Below are positions 10,016 to 17,280 of a stretch of 64,000 nt of DNA, one piece after another. The stretch is from the NCBI GenBank assembly GCA_014860585.1, contig JACZJL010000007.1, forward strand, positions 54,542-118,541, in the 5' to 3' direction. The DNA is from Bacteroidales bacterium. Lineage in GTDB: Bacteria; Bacteroidota; Bacteroidia; Bacteroidales; 4484-276. Below the pieces are notes generated by a model, which was not told the origin of the DNA, did not search any database, and saw nothing but the letters and a program-made list of their open reading frames with translations. A program made the translations under genes and the position numbers. Each line of letters opens with the position of its first letter. Within the stretch, counting starts at the first letter, position 1.

Positions 10016-10297
10016 CTATAAACTATCATCCTCATCATCGTCATCACAATCAATTTCATAATCGTATCGAGTGTATTTTGTCCTTTTATCATACCCAACC
10101 ACCCGGTAAGGTTTATATCGCTGAGGCTGCCTTGACCTCAAACTCTTGGGTTTTTGTGTTACATTTTTCTCCTGTTTCGGCTAGGAACGCACTTCGACAG
10201 GCTCTTTATAGCTGGGTGGTAGGAATAGTATCACATCAAGAATGGTTAGAACAAAAAGGGTTAGAAATAACTTCAAAACAAATTTTTCGAATTTCAT
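10016..10297 (-). pseudogene. Small single-pass membrane ORF interrupted by an in-frame TAG
   Basis: ATG at 10297 opens a frame of 93 codons with one TAG at codon 39 (10181-10183). Before it: a basic start and one strongly hydrophobic helix (FVLKLFLTLFVLTILDVILF) then PPSYKEP. After it: 54 codons with a basic, Tyr-rich stretch (RYKPYRVVGYDKRTKY) and an acidic tail CDDDDEDD, closing with TAG at 10016. The sense of both halves in one frame argues for a single gene with a nonsense change, or for a truncated 38-residue peptide. It starts 43 bases after the receiver-domain gene on the same strand, so it is probably the last gene of that operon. Family not recognised. Confidence 0.55.
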
Positions 10298-10340
10298 TTC
10301 TGAGGTGGTTTTGGCGGAATTAATTATTCTGATGAACTAC

Positions 10341-11237
10341 TCAAACCTTTGGAAGTCCCTTTTCATCAATAAACCTCTTTAGCCAAATCAGTAAATCAAA
10401 AAGCGCCCAGAGAACTGACATAAATGTATATTTTGAATACTTTTCCTGTATCTCATGGGATGAGGGGTGGCAGACTGCAATTATAGTTTGAATTTGTTGT
10501 GAAACATGATCATCTAACAATTTAGTTCCTGAATAGGGTACTTTATCAACTGTTACTGTTAAGCCGGAAAGATATTTTGAACAATTTGTCAGAGCAACTC
10601 TTTGTTTTTCAAAATTCATCAAGGCATGTGGGAGCACTTTTTCATCAATCGAGCTGACTTGCCGGAATATTTCCTCAAGCATTATCCGGCATGGGTTGAA
10701 AAGAAGATTTTCCGGATTGTCTATTTTGTTACTTTCAAATACTTTAATGATGTTGATAAGGAACTTTTCATGTTTTTTGTTCAGATATTTATCCCCAAAA
10801 CAACTAAATGGCTCTGGATATTTTACCCTAATTTTATTTTTATCAGAATTCTCAATTTGAAATGTTAGGTACTCAAACATCTCATTTTCCTCTCTGTTCT
10901 TTTCAAAAAATGTTGCATCAACAGAATCCTTAACTTCAATGTATTTAGACAATACCACATAGGGAATGTAGCTGCCCGCACCTTTCATTTCACTTAATTC
11001 TTTTATTGCTCTACTCACATGCTTCTGATTATCACCTCGACTATCTTTGGTTAACTTACCTTTCCCATCAATAATCACAGCATCGTAACTATCAAAATCT
11101 TCATCAAGTTTGGATTTTGCATCTTCCCAATTGTCATAATAATCAAGCTGGAAATTGTTTCCTGCAGCTCTGTCAATCAGTGAATCAGCATATCTGCGGT
11201 CGTCATCAACAAATAGAACTTTATAAATTTTTTCCAT
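10341..11237 (-). CDS. Receiver-domain (response regulator-like) protein with unknown helical C-terminal domain
   Basis: 298 residues. Residues 1-120 form a complete CheY-like receiver: acidic pocket D11-D13 (VLFVDDDR), phospho-acceptor D57 (DAVIID), Ser97 at the switch position (YVVLSKY) and Lys113 (TFFEKN). The remaining 170 residues are mostly helical, ending in an aromatic-rich helix pair (ALFDLLIWLKRFIDE); it is not a recognisable DNA-binding output domain, and an effector role (for example HEPN-like) is only a guess. It begins 6 bases after the stop of the kinase fusion upstream, so the two very likely act as a histidine kinase and its phosphorylation partner. Confidence 0.8.
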   Translation of the reverse strand: MEKIYKVLFVDDDRRYADSLIDRAAGNNFQLDYYDNWEDAKSKLDEDFDSYDAVIIDGKGKLTKDSRGDNQKHVSRAIKELSEMKGAGSYIPYVVLSKYIEVKDSVDATFFEKNREENEMFEYLTFQIENSDKNKIRVKYPEPFSCFGDKYLNKKHEKFLINIIKVFESNKIDNPENLLFNPCRIMLEEIFRQVSSIDEKVLPHALMNFEKQRVALTNCSKYLSGLTVTVDKVPYSGTKLLDDHVSQQIQTIIAVCHPSSHEIQEKYSKYTFMSVLWALFDLLIWLKRFIDEKGLPKV

Positions 11238-11243
11238 GCTACT

Positions 11244-14200
11244 TTATTCTTTTGGTAGTTTAATGACAAAATGAACTTCTGCTTTGGTTGCTTTTTTTTG
11301 ATCGTCAGTTTTCTGTTCGACATAGAGAGTTTTACCAGGTGGCATTAATTCGATTGTGCCGGAGTGATTCTCGATTACTTTTCCAATGAGAAAGCCGCCA
11401 ATGCCACTCCCTTTTCTGCTGTCAATTCGCCCTCCAAACTTCAAAAAGTCCACCAGTTGAAAATCTTCGGGAAAAGGTATTCCGTTGTTAATCATATCGA
11501 AATAGTAAAAATCATCATCGGAACGTAAATTGAAAACGATTTCTCTTTCAGATGAATTTGGTTCAAAAGCATGTTTCAGTGTATTGAAAATGAAATTTCT
11601 AACTACTACGCCAAATTGAAATTTATCTACAAAAATAGTATGACCATTGTCAATAGCCTCAAAGTCATTTACAGTTAGCAAAACATTCACTTTGTGATCT
11701 TTCAATTCACTTATCTTATCAATCTCTTCAGTAATGAATTTTTCAAAGCTTTCTTCTGACTTGTTAAAACTTGCTTCTTCAACCTCAATAATTCCTTTGA
11801 TATTAAGCATCAAATTTTCAATATCTTGAAGATTCATGGACATTCGTCTAAAAACTTCGCTGATTTTCGAACCATTTTCAAAACCGGTTATTGATGCATC
11901 CAAATCAATTCCGGTTCGTTCTGCGAAATTTTTCAGGTTTTCGATGTCATTATTTATTCCACCGGTGATATTCCCAATTTCATGTCTGATAAATCCCAAA
12001 AGCTCTTTTTCTGATTTTGCAGTGATACCGGCTTTTTGGTCAGACGTTACATCTTCACTTCGCTGGAGTGCCTGCAGCGCCTCTCGTTGGATTTTTACAA
12101 TTTCTTTTTGCTTTTCAATTGAAGGCAGGGGGATGGTGAGTTTTAAAAAATCATTTTTAGTTAATGTTTGCAACACGACCCCGGTAGAAAACTGTTCAAC
12201 TTGCTTTTTGAATGATTCGGTACTCAATTGAAAAACCAGGTACTCAATATCAACAATTGCTGTATCAACAACAAATGCGCGAATGCGATTAGGAATCAAA
12301 ATTGGTCCGTTTTCCTGATTGTAAAAAGTTGGTTTTGGATTGGCGCTTAAACCAGAGATAAGTAGCACCGGATCATTAACTAATCTGAGATTTGCCAGAT
12401 TATAATTTCTTTTTAGCGCCTTGTAATCAAGGTAAACTTTAGAGAAAGCCTCGTTTAGGTCTCCATTAGTCACAATAGGAGGTGGATCAATCCTATTCCA
12501 TTCTGAAAGAACTCTTGCTGGTTGTAAAACCCTCTCCAAAGCGACCTGATTTTCCTGTTCAGAAGGCTCACTGACCATATTTCTCTTTGCTGAAAGATTG
12601 TAGCTTTCGGCATCAATTTGCTGATAACCGGTTTTTGAATAATTCGAGATTCCATAATCTATGGATGGCTCCATCACTTGATTATCAAATTCGTGGAGTT
12701 GCTCCTGAAACTGCATGCCAATCATTTGAATTTTTTCGAATAGTTCCTTATCGTCCAAATCTTCCAATTCTACAAAAGTGATTTGTTCATTCACATTCTT
12801 TGAAAGAATAAGCAAACTTGTTTTAATAGCTGTAATGGGGCTAAACAGGTTAGTGGGTAATGAAATTACACCGGCAATGCTTTTCTTATCCAATAAGTAC
12901 TTTCGTATTTCGATGAAATCGGGCTTGCTGCTGTATAAAACATTCTCAGGAACCAATATGATCGCCCTGCCATTTGTCTGCAAACTGAGGGCGCACTGTT
13001 GTATGAATTGAAGCGTAAAATCTTTGGTCTTTACCGGAAAATGATCGTTTGCTTCAGTGTTTGATTGCTTCGAAGTAAAAGGTGGAACGCAAATAGCAAA
13101 ATCGAATTTGTCCTTTGGAGTTTCATTCCCAAAAGAATCTTGATTTACAAAGTCATCTGTATTGATGTGATTAACAATCAGGTTCATCAATCCCAATAAA
13201 TAAATCTCTTTATTGATCTCCTCGCCGGCAAAAATGAATGACGAACCCGTTTTCTGAGCCAATAGTGCCGGAATGGTTGCAAATCCGGTTGCAGGGTTGT
13301 ATACGCGAGTGGTTTTGTTGATTTGATTTCCAATCATCTCACAAATCAAATTACTTACGATTTCAGGTGTGTAGAACTCCCCCGCTTTTTCAACTTGTTG
13401 CTTAGCCATTTTGTAAATCAACTCTTTGAAAAATGCGCCAAACTCCTTTTTTGAAACCTTCTGTTCACTTAAATCGGTGTTTAGGTAGTCGTCAGAAAAA
13501 AGAACCGATTGATTTTTTTCAATGATTTCTGTGAAAGTTTTGATCAAACCATCCACTTTAAGCGAAAAAGGCCCATCACTGCTTTGCAGGGCAATGAGAA
13601 AATGAACCAACCCTTCACCATCAAATGAAATATCTGCAAAACCAATATTAAGTTGTTTTTCTGCCAGATCGGGGTTGTCGAACATCCTTTTAAAAAGGAA
13701 CAAAGTAGGCAGCAGCAATTGAAAATTGTTTTCGCTAAAACCGGACTGATAAAACAAATGTATTAAGTCATCACGGATATCGGTGGCAATGGTTATCAAA
13801 TCTTTTTCCTTGACAACGATTCGGGCAATTCTTCCATCATTTGTCGTATAAAACAGGTTTTGATAATGACGCACACGCAAAGGGATCTGAAAGGCAGGCA
13901 CCGGCATCCCATCTCCCCTCTGATAAAGGTTGTGCTTATTTATCTCATCGGCGATTTCAGCGGCGGTCATGGGACGGTCGAAGCGGCGCAAAACATCAGT
14001 TATGGCTTCATGAAGCGTTCGAGTCTTTTGCCGGAACGAAATTGATGGTTTTTCAGCCAGCACGGGAGAAGGAATCTCACCGATGCCGGTTTTTGATGTT
14101 GAGAAAGCTTTGTTTCGGAGGCAAATCTGACCATCCATCTTAGTGAAAAGCGCCGCATAATTTTTCACCCGCGCATGTATCTGCGAGGTTGGTACAGGAT

Positions 14201-14315
14201 TTCCGTCACCGCGTTGATATAACTTTAACCTGTTTACCTTGTCTGCAATCTCTGAGGCTGTCATGCAACAGCCGCTCTCCGTGAGTACTTTTTGGATGGC
14301 TTCGTGTAAAGTCAT
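11244..14315 (-). CDS. HARE-HTH x2 / N6-methylase-like (HsdM) / HsdS-like / histidine kinase fusion protein
   Basis: 1023 residues. Two tandem HARE-HTH domains (about 1-69 and 98-167) share LHEAI, MTAxEIAD, LYQRGDGxPVP. Next an HsdM-like helical region and Rossmann methylase (about 170-560) with GEFYTP. Its motif I reads NPATGFA from N340 (usually DPxxGxG) and motif IV reads VPPF at 410-413 (usually NPPF/Y), so catalysis is doubtful. Residues about 600-770 resemble half an HsdS subunit (LKLTIPLPSIEKQKEI). The C-terminus is a histidine kinase: H-box IRHEIGN with H778, N-box RNFIFNTLKH, G2 GSGIGG. Three bases separate it from the nuclease-like gene upstream and six from the receiver gene downstream. 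HARE-HTH domains are known from restriction proteins as modified-DNA readers. AT-rich compared with flanking genes. Confidence 0.85.
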   Translation of the reverse strand: MTLHEAIQKVLTESGCCMTASEIADKVNRLKLYQRGDGNPVPTSQIHARVKNYAALFTKMDGQICLRNKAFSTSKTGIGEIPSPVLAEKPSISFRQKTRTLHEAITDVLRRFDRPMTAAEIADEINKHNLYQRGDGMPVPAFQIPLRVRHYQNLFYTTNDGRIARIVVKEKDLITIATDIRDDLIHLFYQSGFSENNFQLLLPTLFLFKRMFDNPDLAEKQLNIGFADISFDGEGLVHFLIALQSSDGPFSLKVDGLIKTFTEIIEKNQSVLFSDDYLNTDLSEQKVSKKEFGAFFKELIYKMAKQQVEKAGEFYTPEIVSNLICEMIGNQINKTTRVYNPATGFATIPALLAQKTGSSFIFAGEEINKEIYLLGLMNLIVNHINTDDFVNQDSFGNETPKDKFDFAICVPPFTSKQSNTEANDHFPVKTKDFTLQFIQQCALSLQTNGRAIILVPENVLYSSKPDFIEIRKYLLDKKSIAGVISLPTNLFSPITAIKTSLLILSKNVNEQITFVELEDLDDKELFEKIQMIGMQFQEQLHEFDNQVMEPSIDYGISNYSKTGYQQIDAESYNLSAKRNMVSEPSEQENQVALERVLQPARVLSEWNRIDPPPIVTNGDLNEAFSKVYLDYKALKRNYNLANLRLVNDPVLLISGLSANPKPTFYNQENGPILIPNRIRAFVVDTAIVDIEYLVFQLSTESFKKQVEQFSTGVVLQTLTKNDFLKLTIPLPSIEKQKEIVKIQREALQALQRSEDVTSDQKAGITAKSEKELLGFIRHEIGNITGGINNDIENLKNFAERTGIDLDASITGFENGSKISEVFRRMSMNLQDIENLMLNIKGIIEVEEASFNKSEESFEKFITEEIDKISELKDHKVNVLLTVNDFEAIDNGHTIFVDKFQFGVVVRNFIFNTLKHAFEPNSSEREIVFNLRSDDDFYYFDMINNGIPFPEDFQLVDFLKFGGRIDSRKGSGIGGFLIGKVIENHSGTIELMPPGKTLYVEQKTDDQKKATKAEVHFVIKLPKE

Positions 14316-14318
14316 GGT

Positions 14319-14939
14319 TTATCCCCTGATTTTAGTTTTTAAAAATGATTCGATCTCCTGCAGCATATTCCGATCCAATGCATTTGCAAGCGTGGTAGTC
14401 CCGAAATTTGTTTTCACTTCATCATAGATTGACAGGCGGTAAACCGGAATTTGAGTTGCCATCCCGTAAATGTCACGGCAAAAATCGTAAAAAGCCCTTT
14501 GTTTCCACCTGGGAGAGCCTTTGCCGGTTAGTTCGCCATTTGGGCCTGCTGTTCCAAATTGTCCCTCTGTGGAGCTATTTGCCCAATACCCGCCCCTGGC
14601 CGCTTTTTTCAGGCAAATGTTTTCAAATTTATCGCAGAAAATACGGTAGCTGGCCACATTAAACATTTTCAAGTCTTTGTATATAGCCGAGTCAAGAGTT
14701 TGTTTCCTGTAGCGGTTGAAATGTTGCTCTTCATCCAGTTCGATAACAAAATGGGGTGTTACAATATCCCAGCCGCCAAAGCGGAATGGAATTTCACTGA
14801 GGATACCTCCAAGTGAACGGTAAACCCTCATTAGCTCTTCATGATGCTCTCCAAGCACATTAATGTTAACTGAATTGGCATAACCAATACCATAGATTTG
14901 CTCAACGATTGCTTTTAAGGTGGTCTCTTTTTGTTTCAT
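14319..14939 (-). CDS. Putative PD-(D/E)XK (DUF559/Vsr-like) nuclease
   Basis: 206 residues from the ATG at 14939; a TTG at 14966 would add nine residues and is less likely. The segment from D58 (GGWDIVTPHFVIELDEEQHF) has the order Asp, about nine residues, E-L-D-E-E-Q-H, which resembles the catalytic strand pair of DUF559/Vsr endonuclease-like proteins (IEIDGxQH). YRIFCDKFENICL then fits the later conserved helix. I do not recognise the precise family, so nuclease activity is an inference. It is placed between the WYL regulator and the methylase-kinase fusion and is translationally close to the latter, so it is a credible cleaving component of the same system. Confidence 0.55.
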   Translation of the reverse strand: MKQKETTLKAIVEQIYGIGYANSVNINVLGEHHEELMRVYRSLGGILSEIPFRFGGWDIVTPHFVIELDEEQHFNRYRKQTLDSAIYKDLKMFNVASYRIFCDKFENICLKKAARGGYWANSSTEGQFGTAGPNGELTGKGSPRWKQRAFYDFCRDIYGMATQIPVYRLSIYDEVKTNFGTTTLANALDRNMLQEIESFLKTKIRG

Positions 14940-15000
14940 TGTTTTTGAGTTTTGATACGGCTGCAAAACTCAGTTGTATCTATGCACTCTATCTGCACAG

Positions 15001-16011
15001 CTAAAAATATTTTTTGATCAGGTTTTCTGCCTTTGTAATTACAGCTTGCTTAAGTTGTTCTGGATCAATTATTTTCAACCCATCTCCAAATGAAAATAAA
15101 AGTGTTGTCAACTCAAAATTGATAATAACTTCCAGTTGAATGCGTACAAATTCACCTGCCCTTTCAATGACTTTTTGCGAACCGTGAAGGGGTTTTGTTT
15201 CGATGTAAGGCCAAACATCTTTATTGATTTCCAGGATGACAACTTCAGGTGTATCTCCCAAATCTGAGCTAACGCCGACCATATCTTCGAAATACTCTTC
15301 AAAATCAATGGTATCATTCTCAATGTATTGATCGTTGGTTTCTTCGGCTTCGATTATTCTGTCGAGTGCGAAGTTTGAAATTGCTTCGTAATCCTGGTTA
15401 AAACCAAAGACAAACCAACGTCTGTTATACTGCTTGAGATAGTATGGATGAAAAAGGGCATTTGTTGGCTCAAGCTGTTTAAAACCCTGATAAGTAAGGC
15501 GCAAAGCACGTTGATTCAAAATGGCATTGAATACTGTACCAAAAAAATCCAATCCTTTCAGGTATGGATTCTGCTCAAAGCCAACAAATGAGTTTGAATC
15601 GCCTTTAAAATGAAAAACCTCCTTTAATCTGATTTGGACTTCCTCAATCCAATTGAAATGAGGCATTCCTTTAAACCTTGTAAGAATTGACAATGTCTCG
15701 GTGATTTGTGAGGCTTCAGCCGGGGTTAATGCTTGTTTATTTATCGAGAAAGATTTGTCTGTATATCTGTAATATTTCATCTTTCCATCTGGAATTCTTT
15801 CGAGCGGAATTGCCCATCCCTGCGAGCTTTCCATGAATCTGATATCTTCAAAAATTTGTCTTTGTTTGACTCCATCCTCAATTCCTGTGAACTCGTACAG
15901 TGCATCCCTACAAGCCGCAACCAGGTCTTCGATAAAAAACTTTCTTCCGAAATTACTGAAACACCTATCCAGTGCCTGATATCTGATTGTTGCGTGCTTA
16001 TTGGTTGCCAT
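15001..16011 (-). CDS. WYL-domain transcriptional regulator
   Basis: 336 residues from the ATG at 16011. The N-terminal 70 residues look like a winged helix (KHATIRYQALDRCFS, ALYEFTG). The WYL domain spans about 150-240, with FHPYYLKQYNRRWFVFGF and the conserved FALDRI; a WCX-like domain completes the C-terminus. WYL proteins commonly regulate phage-defence operons and are thought to sense nucleic-acid-derived ligands. It lies 61 bases upstream of the nuclease-like gene, same strand, and is the first gene of the accessory operon, consistent with control of that operon. Confidence 0.88.
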   Translation of the reverse strand: MATNKHATIRYQALDRCFSNFGRKFFIEDLVAACRDALYEFTGIEDGVKQRQIFEDIRFMESSQGWAIPLERIPDGKMKYYRYTDKSFSINKQALTPAEASQITETLSILTRFKGMPHFNWIEEVQIRLKEVFHFKGDSNSFVGFEQNPYLKGLDFFGTVFNAILNQRALRLTYQGFKQLEPTNALFHPYYLKQYNRRWFVFGFNQDYEAISNFALDRIIEAEETNDQYIENDTIDFEEYFEDMVGVSSDLGDTPEVVILEINKDVWPYIETKPLHGSQKVIERAGEFVRIQLEVIINFELTTLLFSFGDGLKIIDPEQLKQAVITKAENLIKKYF

Positions 16012-16091
16012 CAATTATTGTATAATAATTCAATTCAAACAAAACATTCATAGATTGTTAGTATTTATTATTTTGTTTCGCATTTGGGTTA

Positions 16092-17177
16092 TTATTCAGT
16101 ATTTCTCCCTTCCCATCGCTTCGAATCCCCCCACTCGTTATAAGCAATTTTGTTCTTTGCCAGGCTGATCCGCATTTCAAGACAAGATTTGCAATCGGCA
16201 GGACTTTCGTCAGTGCAGGGTTTGTTGTCGTAAAGTTTGTACTGATCGCGGTAGTTGCAAGGCGTGATGTTGGGCATGATCACGTTGGCGCCGATCATCA
16301 CCGCCTTTTCTCGTCCGATTTTGTCGATGGATTGCAGGGCTGTGGCAGCGGCAATATTGATGTCTTTCATCATGATTCTCAAAACGGCAATCATCTTCAG
16401 CGCCAGGTCAAAGCGCTTCTCCAAAGGTAACAGCAGATGCCGGAATTGGTAAAGTGGCGTGTCGGCATGTTCGAGATAAGGTCCCATACCCACCATGTCG
16501 ATATCGAATGTTTTCATCCAGAGAAGATCATCGGCAAGGTCTTCATAAGTTTGGAACGGCAGGCCGATCATCACACCGGTACCGACCTGAAAACCGGTAT
16601 CTTTCAGGTAGTAAAGGCTTTTCAGGCGATTGTCAAAAGAGTGAAGTTCGTTGTTTGGATGTAATTTGTTGTAAAGCTCCCTGTTCGATGATTCGATGCG
16701 GAGTAAATACCTGGTAGCTCCATGATCCATCCATTGCTGGTAAGTCCCTTTTTCCTGCTCGCCGCACGACAAGGTTATCCGGAGTTTGTTATCCGTTGCC
16801 TGGTGAATTTTATCCAGGAGCTTAGTAATACGATGGGTAACTTTCCGGCTTTTAAGTTCTCCGGATTGCAGTACGATTGATCCATAGCGGTTGTCGAGGG
16901 CAAATTTTGCAGCCCCGACAATTTCTTCATCAGTCAGATTGTATCTTACCGCTCTGCGGTTTGACTTCCGGATGCCACAATAGCAGCAGTTTTTTGAGCA
17001 GATATTAGAAAACTCAATTAATCCGCGGAAATAGACTTTATCCTGAACATATTCCCGTTTGACAGCTGCCGATTTCTCGAACAGTAACTTTTTTTCTTCA
17101 CCTTCAAGTTGAAGGAGTTCAATAATATCATCCCTCGAGAGTTCAGAAAGTTTTAGTATTGCTTTAGTTGTTAACAT
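16092..17177 (-). CDS. hydE: [FeFe]-hydrogenase H-cluster maturation radical SAM enzyme HydE
   Basis: 361 residues. The radical SAM cluster motif CX3CX2C is C60, C64, C67 (FSNICSKNCCYCGIRKSN). The text that follows (IVLQSGE, LRIESSNRELYNKLHP, VGTGVMIGLPFQTYEDL, DMVGMGPYLEHADTPL) is typical of HydE; a C-terminal Cys cluster (CNYRDQY, CTDESPADCKSC) corresponds to the non-essential second cluster site. HydE works with HydF and HydG to build the diiron subcluster; neither partner is in this window. Its presence implies an [FeFe]-hydrogenase elsewhere and thus a fermentative or anaerobic lifestyle. Confidence 0.92.
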   Translation of the reverse strand: MLTTKAILKLSELSRDDIIELLQLEGEEKKLLFEKSAAVKREYVQDKVYFRGLIEFSNICSKNCCYCGIRKSNRRAVRYNLTDEEIVGAAKFALDNRYGSIVLQSGELKSRKVTHRITKLLDKIHQATDNKLRITLSCGEQEKGTYQQWMDHGATRYLLRIESSNRELYNKLHPNNELHSFDNRLKSLYYLKDTGFQVGTGVMIGLPFQTYEDLADDLLWMKTFDIDMVGMGPYLEHADTPLYQFRHLLLPLEKRFDLALKMIAVLRIMMKDINIAAATALQSIDKIGREKAVMIGANVIMPNITPCNYRDQYKLYDNKPCTDESPADCKSCLEMRISLAKNKIAYNEWGDSKRWEGRNTE

Positions 17178-17208
17178 GAGAAGGGAAAAATTTTAAAGTT
17201 TTAGCATG

Positions 17209-17216
17209 CAAAGATA
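17209..17216 (-). promoter_or_regulatory. -7 promoter element (TATCTTTG) for hydE
   Basis: Minus-strand TATCTTTGCA lies about 32 bases upstream of the hydE ATG and fits TAnnTTTG. Confidence 0.5.
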
Positions 17217-17280
17217 ATGCTTTAAAAAGCTTGACAGCTCAAGGCATTCTCTTGAGTTTTTGTAAAAAATATGACCATCA

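Noticed and set aside
9940..10323. A 127-codon plus-strand frame overlapping the small membrane ORF
   Set aside because: Its translation has no domain or signal, while the opposite strand reads as a hydrophobic helix plus charged tail; it is a shadow.
11244..14315. Calling the fusion an ordinary type I restriction-modification HsdM/HsdS
   Set aside because: No HsdR motor gene is adjacent, motif I and IV are altered, and a histidine kinase forms the C-terminus.
9701..16080. Integration of the accessory operon into tRNA-Asp with an attR copy
   Set aside because: I looked for a second copy of the tRNA 3' end (GGTTCGAGTCCCGTCCGGACC) beyond the operon and saw none, and there is no integrase gene in the window.
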